A stretch of DNA of 64,000 nucleotides, taken from Copromyces sp. CBS 386.78. Its lineage: Eukaryota > Ascomycota > Sordariomycetes > Sordariales > Sordariaceae. Shown one piece after another: positions 10,365 through 22,089 of this stretch. A model generated the notes under the pieces. It saw nothing but the letters and a program-made list of their open reading frames with translations, was not told the DNA's origin and ran no database searches. Where the stretch lies: the NCBI GenBank assembly GCA_030685235.1, contig MU839185.1:93541-157540 (forward strand), given 5' to 3'. The translations under genes and the position numbers were made by a program. Position 1 is the stretch's first letter; the number at the start of each line of letters is the position of its first letter.

Positions 10365-11757
10365 CTATATACGCGTTAATATCAAGACTAGAACAAGTAC
10401 CGCTCCTGTGTAGAAAGGGGAAACGTGGATAGGGTAACGAGTGGACGGGAAAGATGATGACTGGGTTGGAGAAGAGGGGGAGGAGGTAGCGGATGAGGAC
10501 GACGGGGCGGGGGCTGAGTAAGCTAAGGTAAGCTGGGTGATGAGGTAGAGGATAGGTAGAGAGGAAAGCGGCAACGAGGAAGGGGTGGGGAAAAGGATAC
10601 GGCTGTCTTCATGTTGTGAGCTGAGCGGGACGGGAAAACCCTTACCGTTAGGATTGCTAATGAGCACCGGAGTCCCCAATTTCGCCGTTTCGTCAATACT
10701 GCAAATATTGGCACAAGCCTTTTTGTCTCCCAGTCCAGGTCCAGTAACAGGCCCAGCAGCTCCATCCGTACTGTTGTAGACCATCTCAATCCACTGCACG
10801 TGCATCTCCGCCTTTCCCCCCTGCCCCATAACACCCGACCAGCTGCCTCCATCGCTCCAGACGTTGAAAATCACCTGGCTCGGATCCCTCGGTGCTTGGA
10901 AGTTGATTCTGCTAACCTCGATGCCGTTCACAAACCATGTTGACTGCCCGGGCGTCCAGTCCATCCTGTAAACCGCCCAGTCGCTCCACTTCTTCCCACT
11001 CGGTATAGTTACGTTCCTCGTCGCTTCTTTGATGTTACTAGTGGCATTCCAAGATGGTTGATTGGTATACTGGACATAACTTGGCGGATCCAGCGTGCGA
11101 ATCTCCAGATCGGCTTCCTGGACCAAAGCAGCTTGTTGAGGCTGAGGGGGAGGCCGGTAGGTGAACATGGCTGTTACTGCGCCGGGAGAGCCGCGGGTGC
11201 GGGCGAGCATGCGCAGCGAGAGAAATTGGTACGAGTTGAGCTTGGATTCGAACTCGGCAGAACTTTGGAAGCCGGAGCCAGAGCCGGAGGGCATGCAAGG
11301 GCCGCCAGAGGAGTGCCGAACTGTTCGCATTCACCAAGTACGTCTTCCCATTAGCGTTCGGATCAGAAGAGCGCTCGATGTACATGTTGTTGGGCGAGTT
11401 GACCATTGGCACTGTGGCGTCGTTGAGGTCGCTGATGTTTGAGAGCATCAGTTCAGTGTTGTTCCAGCTCTGGATGCCCCAGTTGTCTTTCCACTGGCTC
11501 GAATTGAAGTAAGAGCATGTCGCAGGGGCGGCGGCGTTGCCCTCCCATGTGGAAATCGGGTTGGGCGTTCCGGCATATTGTGGGAGGTTGCGAAAAACGA
11601 AAAACTTGTGTTGGCGAAAGTAGTTTGTGGAGGTGGCGTTGGTTTTGTAACAGTGGCATTTGTCGTCGGTGGTTTCGGGGTAAGCTGCCGAGGTGAGGTT
11701 GATGAGATAGCCGGTCAGGACGAAAAGGCCCCAATGGCATGTAGTTGTGGTCACCAT
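10365..11757 (-). CDS. Secreted GH16-family glucanase-like protein, probably GPI-anchored
   Basis: Begins [22 protein letters not shown], a signal peptide. The GH16 catalytic signature ExDxE is present as EADLE (about 11103-11117), followed by [19 protein letters not shown] and a Trp-rich strand ([12 protein letters not shown]), typical of the family's jelly-roll fold. The C-terminus is Ser/Pro-rich with a hydrophobic tail ([10 protein letters not shown]), fitting a GPI anchor. A 132-nt GT-AG intron can be removed at 10645-10514 without changing frame. The N-terminal half (11757 to ~11335) and catalytic half (~11331 to 10365) are in different frames. Either a 79-nt GT-AG intron (11341-11263) joins them, at the cost of a conserved-looking stretch, or there is a one-base indel. 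Likely role: cell-wall beta-glucan remodelling or degradation. Confidence 0.8.
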
Positions 11758-12647
11758 GGCTGGATTTGGTTGATCAAGGAAAGCGCTTGGCAGTGCAATG
11801 GTCTAGACTTTCCCGGCTGACAATTACGGGGGATGCGAGAGAAAGAAATATCTGGAGACGGCCTGGGGCTCAACCATTACGGTTCCGAACATTCCTGGCC
11901 CAGACGGCTTCTGAAACGGGGGGCCAGGCCGTTGCAATTGCCAGGTTTGGACACATAATTTGGGCCAACATCTTGGACAGTGACAAAAGCAGTCAAAGGA
12001 AGCAAGGGCAACGGTCCAACAGATCCAGCCTTCGGCAGTCGTTTGGTGACACGGGCTACTAGGACGGCAGAGATGCTCATTTGCTCGAGTCTCGGAGAGC
12101 AATTCGTCAGTTGTGCCTGTTTGCGTGTACATCCAGATTAAATGTTTAACCGTACAGGTTATATCCCAAGGCATATGGACTGGGGTGCATAAGAGGGGGA
12201 ATCAGAACCAGTCAACAAAAATGAGGTTCGAGAGGAAGGAGCTTGCGCAATCCAAGGTCGATATATTGGGGTATCAAGTTTGTATGGAACACAGCAAAGC
12301 TAATGTGAAATGGATCGTTACCTTGGCGTGGTTGGCCCAGGCAGTCCTTTGCCGTCCTCTTCGTCTTAACCACTCATCAGATGTGAGCAGGTGAAGGGGG
12401 TAACAGCCGAAAAGCGAAGAACGGGTGTGAGATAGTGCCATGTCTGCCGAACGGGTTGATGCGGTGATGAGATATTGTCTCCGGCCCCAATGCTGCTCTG
12501 TACAGACACGTCACCTGTCTTTGTCTGGTGATGAGTTGGATGAACCAATGTTCTTGCCGTATGACACGGCTCTTCCCTTCGGTATCCCGACAGGATTATC
12601 TGACCATCTCGAAGACGCGACGGGCTATTATCCCAGCCATGGCATAC
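11758..12647. other. Intergenic
   Basis: Promoter side of the GH16 gene and 3' side of the F-box gene. Overlapping short frames on both strands have no recognisable domain. Nothing else seen. Confidence 0.6.
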
Positions 12648-14550
12648 TCAAAACAGGTACTCATCCCATCGATCTTCATGGTACGCATAGAAAAGCTCAT
12701 CGAAGCTGTGTCCGTGGTCCTCTCCCAACTGTTCCATGAATGCCGCAAATGTAGGAGGCCTCCGTGCTTCGCGTTCCGGATCCTCTTCCTCGTCGCCGGA
12801 AAAGTAGTATTCGGACGCTTCATCCTCTTCTTCAAGCTCAAGTTCGGTCTCTTCTTCAAGTCCTCCATCGCCCATTTCGGGTAGTATGTCCCCTCCATCC
12901 TCGTCTTCAAAGTCATCCTCGTCCAGGGGGTCGACATCATCCTCATCCTGATACGACGGGAACAAGTCGAACGTCCGAAAGGTGATGCCTGCTCTCAAAC
13001 AGCGCAGCCTTGTTTCCTCGACTTTTCTGTTGAAGCGCCTGTGGAACCTGCTTTTTGCAGGCCACGAGTGAATGGCCAAGGATATGCTCGATAGCTTCAG
13101 TGACTGGGTAGCGCAGAGGCAGTCTACGCCGTGCAGTATCATGTCGAGATTTGCGAGATAGCTTTGCTTCCAGTCTTTAGCGGTTCCCCATTCGCAAACC
13201 AAGGTGAAGTCACGCAGCGATGGCGGAAGCAGCTGACATAGCCTCTCACCGTCATCTTCCTCGAGAATTCCCAGGGTGCCGAAAACGCCTCGGTAGTCGA
13301 GGGTGAGGCTCTCGAGCCGTCCAAGATGCGGGATACACTTGAGTCGGTGATTTTCCGGTTTCCTCGGACGTTCTCTCCCGCGCGTAAGGTAATGGCCCTC
13401 CGACAAAGCAACCAACTCGAGGCTGCGCAGCGAATCCGAAAGACCAGTCAGGGCAACATCAAGAGTGTGCCCCTCGGGCAACAGGTCCCTGTCATCGTCC
13501 GTGGTGCTCTCTTCGAAATGGACAAGTAGATCCTGTAGATTGGTACATGCCATGCATAGCGCAACCAGCCTCGGCTCATGGATGCGGCTACCGTAGAGAC
13601 GCAGTTGTTGGATCTGGGGAAGCGAAGGTATCGTTATGTCTTCGTAGAAGAGGTTCGACGCCGACGAACAACAAAGCTCGAGGGTTTTGAGATTCTTGAG
13701 ATCAGGTAAGCAAGCAATGGTATAGTGTGAAAGCAACTGGGGGAAACTTCCGTCTCGACTCTGCTGTTCATCTCGGTGGCAGTAGATGCGTAGAGATGAT
13801 AGGTTGCGCATCTGATGAAAGGGAAAGTACCGCGCGACAAAGGTGTGGCGATGGTTGACGGGTTCGGGGGAGTTCATGTAACTCAATATGGTGGCGCGGA
13901 AGGCCGGGAGTAACACGTCGTTGGCGGTGGGGTCTCGGAGTTCCTGGTTGGGTAAGGGGTGGTCGGGAAAAGCAAAGAGAAGGTCTCTCAGGTTGGGGGC
14001 GTGCCAAGTGATGATCATGAGGAGCTCCAAGGCGATGGAAGCGGGACTGACGCCGGGTTGGCCCTGCCATCGCACTGGCGGCGGTTAGAAGGTGAACAAA
14101 GACCCAAGCAAGCGGGCGGGATCCAGATATCCTACCTCCAGTCTGCCTTTCCCATTCTCGATGTATGCCCATGATCATCCTAGTGCCAGTGATATTGGCC
14201 ATGCATGCGATATGGCGAATCCACGGCTTGATTTCCGGCTGCTTGATCATGCGCAGATACAATGTGACGAGCGCCCTTTCGTTGCAGATGAGGATATGCC
14301 GCCAGAGAAGCGGTCTGGCGACGGCGAGCATGCGATGGGAGGTCTGGGCAAAGGTGAGCAGGTCACGGTGGGCGAGATGCCATGCCGCACGCTGGTCCTT
14401 TGCTTCCTGGCTGGCCCATGTTCCGACGGGACGAAGGGCGAAGCGGGTGGTCAATAGAGGTTGCGGGACGAGCGCTTCGGCTATGGGCTGTAGCAATTCG
14501 TTCGGTAGGCGCTCGATGGAGGCCGTCAAGTTTTGCGCGGGGACGGCCAT
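12648..14550 (-). CDS. F-box protein with leucine-rich C-terminal region
   Basis: Two exons, 14550-14136 and 14074-12648, 613 residues. The 61-nt intron (14135-14075) has donor GTAGGA and acceptor CGCCAG and gives ...ERQTGVRWQGQ. Near the N-terminus IERLPNELLQPIAEAL is an F-box start, so the protein probably recruits targets to an SCF ubiquitin ligase through Skp1. The rest is a series of irregular leucine-rich units (LKNLKTLELCCSS, LPQIQQLRLYGSR, LESLTLDYRG) as in fungal F-box/LRR proteins. The C-terminal ~100 residues are strikingly acidic (12750-12960, long Asp/Glu runs). The frame is also open upstream to 14856; I chose the ATG at 14550 because the F-box follows about 13 residues later and the upstream part looks non-coding. 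Confidence 0.88.
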
Positions 14551-17026
14551 GGTTCTTTCGGGTCTCGGGCGTGTATCGAAGCCGGATGGAAGCTGTCGAG
14601 GACCGAGATACACGAGTCGGGTGTCGCTCGATGGAGGATGTGGATGGGATGAACGAGTAGGTAGTTCGGACCACAATCGGGAAGCTGCGAATGGGTAGCT
14701 AGTGTTGAGACGGAAACCGAGTTCGTGTGGTCGAAGAGACGCGACTCGATAGCTGATGGCGGCGGCGGCGGCGGTGCTAACAATTGGGGGGAATAATAAG
14801 TGGAAGTCGGAATCGGAGCCGCATCCTGTCAGTTTCCAATGAATGTGCAATTCCAAGGTTCAATTGATTCGAGAAAGAGGGAAAGGTCGACCAAAAGGCA
14901 GGAGGTAGGTACTTGAAGGAAGTACACTGGTACCTGCCAAGTTGCACGCGGTCGTACGGACGGACCAGGACCAGCTGTCGTCAAGACCGGGAAGGAGTCA
15001 TCGACAATCCATCAACATCCATGCGACGCCGGGATTTGCCTGCAATTCGGGCGGACACCCGACGGGCGGAAAGAGCTATGCAGTGTGGGGGTTTCGACAC
15101 GGGGCCGATGACCGATGTGGATACGCGGGAATGGATTGAGGGACGGCCGGGGGTGTGGATCGAGCGATCATGATGGAGGGGCCGATTCCAGTCTCGGACT
15201 TTCCATCCAGCTTGCATTCATTTTTTTTTCATTTTTTTTGCGGCAAGATGTGTCTCACTCGCTCAGCTCTCCCTGTTCTTTCTGCCTGGCCGCGTTTTCT
15301 TTTCGTCAGCGACCATCCACGAGACTGCGGGTTTTTGCGATTGCTTTGCTTCACTTGGAAGAAGTCGTCGTCAACTGTTTACGTAGGCCACACCGGCACA
15401 CACACTGCAGTCATTGTCTCCGTCCGGTATGTAAGACAGGCGCAGGCAGTATCGATGGCGAACAACCAATCGGCAGGACGGTTGACACGAAGGGACAGTG
15501 AAGAAAAAGGAAGCCCAATGCAGAAGGACGACAAGTGCAGCCGGTCGGCATGTTCCGATCTCGGCGCTAGCATCTTAGGACCTCGTTTCGACGTTGCTCT
15601 CTTTCCCTTCTCGTTCTGGAAAGAGTGACGAAATGGGAAGCTGCCCAACATCCCGTGTCAGGAAAAGAAGCTCACAACTTACGGAAAACGAAACCCACAT
15701 CCGCTGCCAAGGACAATCACGGCAGGCCATGCAACCTAACCTTTTTTTTTATTTAAATTGCGGGGCAGGGCAAATCCCCTTTTTGTACGAAAACGATCAT
15801 GTAAACGATGGACGCGAGCATGTTTCAACACCTTTTGTCTGTCTGTCATGACTCAAGCCTGCGCCCTAGGAATTACAAGCCAAGTGAAAGGAGTCATTTC
15901 AACGGCCGCCACAAAAGATGGCTGCAGTCGGCAATGTTGCCGACATCGCTGGCTCGTGCTCAGGTTGGATATGGTCCGTGCACTCTTCTTGTGATCGAGT
16001 CAATTGACGCCTGCTGGTGGCTGCTGGCCAAGCACTTGCACCACCTTCCAATTCCTGTTCACCGCACTCCCGTCAGGGTCGCCAGCGAGATTGAAACGAC
16101 TCGAAATTGCAATTCGCCCGAGGAAAGAGCAGCGACCACTCAAAGCCACCAGATCCGATCCGTGGCCATCAAGGTGTCCCTTTTGGTGTTTTGGTCCTTC
16201 CTCATCCGGTGTTGCATCCGCACCTGCCATCTTCCAGACGAACGTGAAGATGCAATTTCTGAAGCAGGCGATTCCATCAGACCACTTTAAACCATTATGC
16301 GCGCCAGTCTTCGGTTCTTCCTGCCCACTTCGACTTCCAACGGATGCTGAACAACCAGATGCCCTTCCGATTCGAGTATGTGTGAGTGAGTGATGAGTGG
16401 ACTTGGCGATCTCCATTGCAATCAATCATCTCACCTGCCATCTTGGGACGAACCACTGTTTCGCTGTGGAACGCGACGCGCCCGCTCTGGCAACCGTGTC
16501 AATTTCTTCCACTCGAGGACCGACGACGCCGCCATGTTGATCACGGCACTGTGAAGTGCTCGTGCAGTGATGGTTGGCTACGGAACCCGGACGACGGCAA
16601 CATCTGAAAGTCCGAGTAGTTGAATCCACTCAGCCCGCGACTCAAGGGTCAACATCCAAGTATCACGTCTTCACCCATGGCAGCGTCGTTCCACGTTGCT
16701 AACCATGACTCTCCAAGTAGGCCCTGTTACGTACAACGAGTAACCCAAGGCAACCCGAACTGCCGTCGATAAGCAAACCGATACTAGCAATGTGAGCGTC
16801 CTGCCCACAAATACAAAATCCATCATCGCATGTCGTTGACCCCAGCATTATTATGAACACCAACACCATCACCTACATCTACATCCCTCGTTTTAAACCT
16901 CCACTGCCATCTCGATTGCTATGGCTTTTGCCCTTGAGTCCTTTCATGTCCATTCGCCCCAGGCTCAGAGGCATGAGGGCCCTGACTCGCATACTTTGAT
17001 GGGACGATTGTCGTCGGGCCAAACAC
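14551..17026. other. Long intergenic region
   Basis: About 2.5 kb with no supported gene. Homopolymer-type tracts occur at 15220-15240 (T-runs) and 15743-15752. Open frames up to 160 codons (for example 15808-16290) overlap frames of similar length on the other strand and have no domain or bias. Confidence 0.55.
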
Positions 17027-17499
17027 TTAATTAACATAGTCGTTTTTTTTGCATGCAACCAGTTGCCCGCACCCGGTGCAGTAATAGTTCCAGTTGACAC
17101 ATATAAGGCAGCAGAAGAAACCGAGGAAGCTATTCGACAATCTTCATCAGCATATCATTCAAGAACCATGGGGACGGCCGGGGTCACTTGCACCTGCATG
17201 CCTCCTCCTCCGGCTATTTCGACTCGTGTCTGGGTCCGTCTTTGGCAAAAGGGGCAGTCGATCCACTGGGGTCCATCGCCGAGCTGGGTGAGAGGGACCA
17301 CGCCGAGGACAGGTTGCGGTTGTGGCTCTTCCATGTTGGTCGGAGGTTGGTAGGCTGGAGGTTGGTAGGCTGGAGGTTGGTAGGCTGGAGGTGGTTCTGA
17401 GACATCTTCGTGTTCTTGTTTCTGCTGGACTGGTGGTTGTTGAGGGATCTGTTCTTGCTGTTGCTGGAGCGCTGCTTGTTGAGGTTGCTGCTGGTCCAT
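17027..17499 (-). CDS. LITAF-domain protein with Gln/Pro-rich N-terminus
   Basis: Residues 1-60 are Gln-rich and then Pro-rich, with PPAYQ repeated three times (DNA repeat at 17343-17392; PPxY-type motifs can bind WW domains). Then comes DCPFCQRRTQTRVE, the first CxxC half of a LITAF (LPS-induced TNF factor) zinc domain. The second half, a hydrophobic helix (FLGFFCCLICVNWNYY) plus CTGCGQLVACKK and a stop at 17027-17029, lies downstream in another frame. In known LITAF proteins the two CxxC halves bracket a membrane-dipping helix, and the protein sits on endosomal or lysosomal membranes. Between the halves is about 60 nt with GT and AG sites (donors at CAG/GTGCAA, acceptor GAATAG), but every GT in the first half is phase 0 and the acceptors need phase 2. 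The exact join is therefore unresolved. Confidence 0.7.
17343..17392 (-). repeat. Tandem repeat encoding PPAYQ units
   Basis: Three near-identical 15-bp units (GGAGGTTGGTAGGCT on the plus strand) within the LITAF gene. They encode the repeated PPAYQ linker. Confidence 0.85.
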
Positions 17500-18648
17500 G
17501 GCTTGCTTCTGGACTGGCTGTTGTTGTTGTTGCTGTTTTTGTTGTTGCTCTTGCTGCTCCGTGATGTCTTGTTGTTTACTTGCATGGGTCTGTTGTAGTC
17601 GTGATGCCGATTTTTCGATGATGACTACCCTTCCAAACTACCACCTTGGACCGACCCAACCCAGACTTTATACAATTCCCATCGCGATTTCCCAACACCG
17701 AGTTCGCCCCATTATTCGGCATACGCACTCCATGCTGACATCTGATCTGGCTGTGCAGGTTCCAATGACACCCAGGCAGCTTAGGTTTCTTGGGCCAAGA
17801 CAACGGGAATATGACAAAGACAAGAGAAACCCATACGACGCTGCCAACCATCCAACAAACACTCGCCGTTTCTCCTTGGCTGTCGGAATGGTGTTTAGGG
17901 GTTCGGTTAGGGGTCCACGGGGTCCCTTTTAGGGTAGGATCGTGCCACTGTATAGCCCGCTACGCCACAACCAAACGGATACGCTAGACCAGTGTAAGGA
18001 AAGTGAAGTTTAGTGCTTACAACTGCATACAAGTTCGCCAACGTTACGATCACGTTCTGAGGATGGGTGTGGCACAAGATTGTCGTGAATCACATCTTCC
18101 GGTGCCGATTATCCGATGCCAATTGTTCGATACCAAAGGACCAAACTTTCAACAAACACCAAAGACATTGACTCATCCAATCAACAGGGCCATGAGTTTA
18201 GGAAAGTGCATTCAATTAGCATTATAAAGAACAGTATTGACGGAAAACAGCGCAATGTACTTCCGACCATGATATACAAACAGTCGAGAGAGAAAAGAAA
18301 CATGCCTTTCACATCGCCATTATCCTCCCGGTATTTAAACTCCCCGCGTTGTTCAATGCATACCTTCGCATCGCACACACATGGAAAGACAACTTCGACT
18401 GCACACGATCAATGAAACACTTCTCAACGACGAATCTCCTCCGATTCCTTCCGCGGAATGTCACCCTCTTCACCACTCGCTCGGTGTCGTAACCACTGTT
18501 CAAGCAATCCACCTCGCATCGACCAACATCCCACCACAGTCTCGAGCCTCACCCCTCACGAGGAAAAGCAGACAGGCGTCATTTGGCAGCACACCAGGCT
18601 TCGGCTGCAGCATCAAAGCTCGTCGCTCGCGCCCGGGACGATACGATT
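17500..18648. other. Intergenic
   Basis: Upstream side of the LITAF gene and 3' side of the MARVEL-like gene. 17510-17560 encodes runs of CAA/CAG on the minus strand and could be an upstream extension of the Gln-rich reading, but no start or splice supports it. Otherwise nothing. Confidence 0.5.
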
Positions 18649-19414
18649 TTAGACACGTGTCCCGTCCGTCACGTCAGTCGCAGCCGGAGCCGGAGCACCT
18701 GGTGTAGCCGCAGGATTAGATGTCAACGGCGCTGCACCCTTTTCTCCGTTGCCAAGACGGCTACCGGTGGTACCGGGAGAAGACCCACGGGAGCGGTACC
18801 ACATGATAGCCTCGGCCACGACGGAGGAGAGGAGGGAAGTGCTGTTGCCCAGACATGTCAGCCTCACATGTCTCCCATTAATTATTGATTGTGGAATAAC
18901 TCACAATCCCAAAATGTTGAAAGCTTGAACAGCATGCTTCAAGCTACAGCGTCCTCTAAACGCGGGGCTGTGGTAGTGGCACCTGTGGCCGCTGTAGTCT
19001 TGGGAAGAAAAGATGAGGTTGGTCAACCACAGATAGGACAGGGCGAGGTTGAGCGGCAGGAGGTAGCCACGATAGCCCTTGAGGGCTGGAGCGAACATGG
19101 CGAAGAGGTAGAGGAAGAGGGTAACCACGGCCTGTTGGCTATCAGCATTCTTTTCCCGCTATCCATATGGGCAATGAACCGGGCAGGGCGACCGGATGGA
19201 GCAGAGGAGGCGAGCAAAGGACCCGAGAGGGTGGGATACTCACGATAACCTCCTGAAAGATGACATGCGTTCCGCGCTCATGGTATCTGCGGATGAAGTG
19301 AGCCAAAATGCCCGTAATGATGGCCGAGGAGGCCAAGATCAGGGCGTTATTCAGCGAGAGCCATGTTCGGAGGAGACGCTGAGCCGTGTCGGTGGCGCGC
19401 TTTCCCGAGTCCAT
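18649..19414 (-). CDS. MARVEL-like four-helix membrane protein
   Basis: Three exons: 19414-19244, 19131-18905 and 18841-18649, 196 residues. Intron 1 (donor GTGAGT, acceptor AACAG) is phase 0; intron 2 (GTGAGT...CAACAG) is phase 2. Four hydrophobic helices are visible: ALILASSAIITGILAHFI, then VIVAVVTLFLYLFAMFAP spanning intron 1, LLPLNLALSYLWLTNLIF, and AFNILGFTSLLSSVVAEAIMW spanning intron 2. Before helix 4, CSLKHAVQAFN matches the C..K...AF pattern common in fungal MARVEL proteins. The tail is Ala/Pro/Thr-rich and cytosolic in style. The MARVEL family acts in membrane apposition and trafficking (fungal relatives include eisosome-linked Nce102). The specific role is unknown. Confidence 0.88.
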
Positions 19415-21128
19415 TTTGACAAATTTGCCGATGTTATCTTGCTGCGGGCTGGTAAGATGCTAACTGGTCACAATTTGTTGGGGGATGGAAAACTCGTGGG
19501 CGAGGCAAGTGTGGGCGTTGACGACAAGGGAATCGGCGTTGCAGGAACACTAGCCAACTCCTCAACAACTGGACGACGAAACGACCAAAATAACGACGAC
19601 CTTGGAGTTGCAGGAGAAGAGAAGAACCAGCTAACGCAAGAATCTCTTGGGATCCATTATATACGGACATCGATGGGCTTCATGATGCTGTCATAAGGCA
19701 TGACGTTGGAGGGGTGGATAGCTGCCCGCCATTGCACGCTCCAACACCAGACGAGGGCCATACCATCCACCATCAACCTTGAAAAGTCGGGGGATAAGTC
19801 CGACCGTGGGAACATGATGAGAAGCCCCAAGCGCCAGCCACGATGTTGAAGTATGGTCAGAGATGGAGGTGGAGGTGGAGAATAAGCCTGCGCGTCTCCC
19901 TATAGAAGCCGTACGGTCGACTTGATGCACAGACGGCTTGGACATGTTGGGTTCAGCATCCACGCAAGACGAACGTCATGATCGCGTCCTGAAGTCGGGA
20001 AGCTCAATCATCCATCGCTACGGTAACGATGCCATCATTGTTCCCACCGTATCGGAGGGAATGACACTCGGTCCGCTTTGGTCACTAAACAAAGTCCTTG
20101 GCCGAACACCGACCAATCTTCCTTTTCTCTTTTCGGTCCTTACCTAGATAGAATGTACGAAGGAAACGGGGTAGGTTTGGGGATTTGTCGCAACCATAGG
20201 AAGGCCTCTTCCAGGTGCAATCGTTCATCTTGAACACTTAATCGAATCTTAAACGGAACGGCCTAGCCAAAGGGGCAACACTCGGACAGGTATGGGACAT
20301 GAGATGCTTCGCGGCTCAGGCCAAATGGAAGCGGACAAAGCTACAGCGGGAAGCCTTCACTTTATTGATCTTGCGAGCTTGACAATATCAAGCGATATAA
20401 ATATCTCCGGAAACAATGGCCTCCGCATTTCCCCAGTGATCACCCCCCCGACTCTCACAGGCTGAAACAGGGCCCTCGTTCTCCGCCGATCAGCGCTCCT
20501 TTAGGGCTGGAGCGGGCTCTGCCCCCCTGTCAGGTACATGCTAGCGCTGTATCATGGCCGCAGGGCAGCTCTCAGCCGCATCGTCCAATGGGTGATGGAC
20601 CAAGTGGTCGGTGTTTTATTCTCATGTCTTCCATTCTTCTTCTTCTTCACGTCAGCTCCTTTGCATTGCGTTGTATGGCGAGAAAGCTTGGAGTGATCAC
20701 GCCGAATGGCGGATTGAACGTGTCGTGAGACACGATCGTATGGTCTGCTGGTCTTTCCAAGTCTTGAACTGCGACCAAGGAACACGATGGACGAACCGGA
20801 GCCTCTCCACAAGAGCGGTCTGGACTTAGGGACGCAAGACAAGGGCTGGGCATCCTCCACTCGTCGATGAACTGGCGGTCGAAGATCGACGGTGAGACGC
20901 CAACCAGAGCGGTGATAAGAGAGCTTGCGGAGCTTGGTCTTAGATTCTGAAGACATTTCCCATGTTTGAGATGTTCTTAAAAGGTTGAGTGGCCGCTGTT
21001 TGTGTGATGAAAGCATATCCACCACGATTAAAGCTGTACGGGTTTTCACTTCAACGATATTTGGCAGGCCCAACATTTAACGTCGCCCTCATCACGAACG
21101 ACGATACTTCATCATAAGTCCAACCAAA
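19415..21128. other. Intergenic, divergent promoter region
   Basis: Lies between the divergent MARVEL-like gene (minus) and the next membrane-protein gene (plus), so it holds both promoters. A 174-codon minus-strand frame at 20552-21076 is open but has no domain and is rich in Arg/Ser, as random frames are. I do not call it. Confidence 0.55.
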
Positions 21129-22089
21129 ATGGACTCCAGATCAACAACACCAACGCCATTTCCGACCCTCCAGGTCCAACATGATCAAACATCAACCACA
21201 GACATCAAGACAGCATCATCACCGCCTAAGCCCCCATCACCGTACGGCAGTCTCCAATGGGCTCAATACCTTTTCCGCGTTTTAATCCTCCTCACATCAG
21301 TCGCCCTTCTAGTCCTCACGGTATTGATCGCGGCGAAATGGGGACAAGAGCACCTGGAGAAGATATACGCGGTTATCATAGCCGGGGTAAAGTTCCCTTG
21401 TGTTCCTCCATTTCCATTACAAGCTCCTATCCGGCTTCGCCTGTTGCAGAGTGACAACTAACACCGAGAAACAGGCGGCCATAGCAATCATCACGGACCT
21501 CGGCACTATGTACTTCCTCTTTGTCGGAATGTCACAAACCTCGACGCCAGTATCCATCGCCGTCCTGGATGCTATCGCGCTAGTGATGTGCGCAGTGGGC
21601 ATCCCAAGTGTGATGGGGAGCGAGTTCAAGACGGAGTATGACACAGCTGTGTGGGCGTTGGCGGTGGTTGTCATGTACGTTTTTATCTGTCCCTTCTGAC
21701 AGTTGGAAGAGATCAAGTTGCTAACGATGGCTCGGAATTATAGCGTCGAGAGGGCCGCGTCTATGGCTACTTGCCTTTGGGTTTGGATTTTCATCAGGAG
21801 GAGAAGGAACGAGGGGATGAGACCTATTATCTTCAAGCACGAGATGGGCTCGACTTCCGAGTCTGCTTTGGCGGCGAGGAGACGGGGGAAAGAGGCTGTT
21901 AGCCAGGGGGCTGCGATGGCCGGGGCAGGTGCTGGGCCTTCAGCTGGAGAGTACTTGCAGCCTGAGAGTGCGAGGGTATCATCGGTGGGTGGTGGGAGGC
22001 CAAGCTTAGTGCTTGCCGGAGATATGTCCGGGAGAGCAAGCTTTCCTAGTATCATTGTGGGGGGAGACGGTGCTGATGATCGAGTCTGA
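21129..22089 (+). CDS. Four-helix membrane protein of unknown function
   Basis: Three exons: 21129-21386, 21475-21674 and 21744-22089, 267 residues. Intron 1 (GTAAAG...AAACAG, branch ACTAAC near 21458) is phase 0; intron 2 (GTACGT...TTATAG) is phase 2. Four hydrophobic spans: LFRVLILLTSVALLVLTVLI, a span crossing intron 1 (YAVIIAGAAIAIITDL), VSIAVLDAIALVMCAVGIP, and AVWALAVVVM joined to IVERAASMATCLWVW across intron 2. Then follow RRRR and a Ser/Gly/Ala-rich cytosolic tail. The architecture resembles the MARVEL-like gene upstream with which it is divergent, but the sequences are not obviously close. The intron positions (within the helices) support a real gene. Confidence 0.85.

Noticed and set aside
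15808..16425. Overlapping 130-160 codon frames on both strands
   Set aside because: Both strands open at once, no codon bias or domain; treated as intergenic.
20552..21076. 174-codon minus-strand ORF upstream of the membrane-protein gene
   Set aside because: Arg/Ser-rich composition of a random frame, no domain, and lies in the divergent promoter interval.
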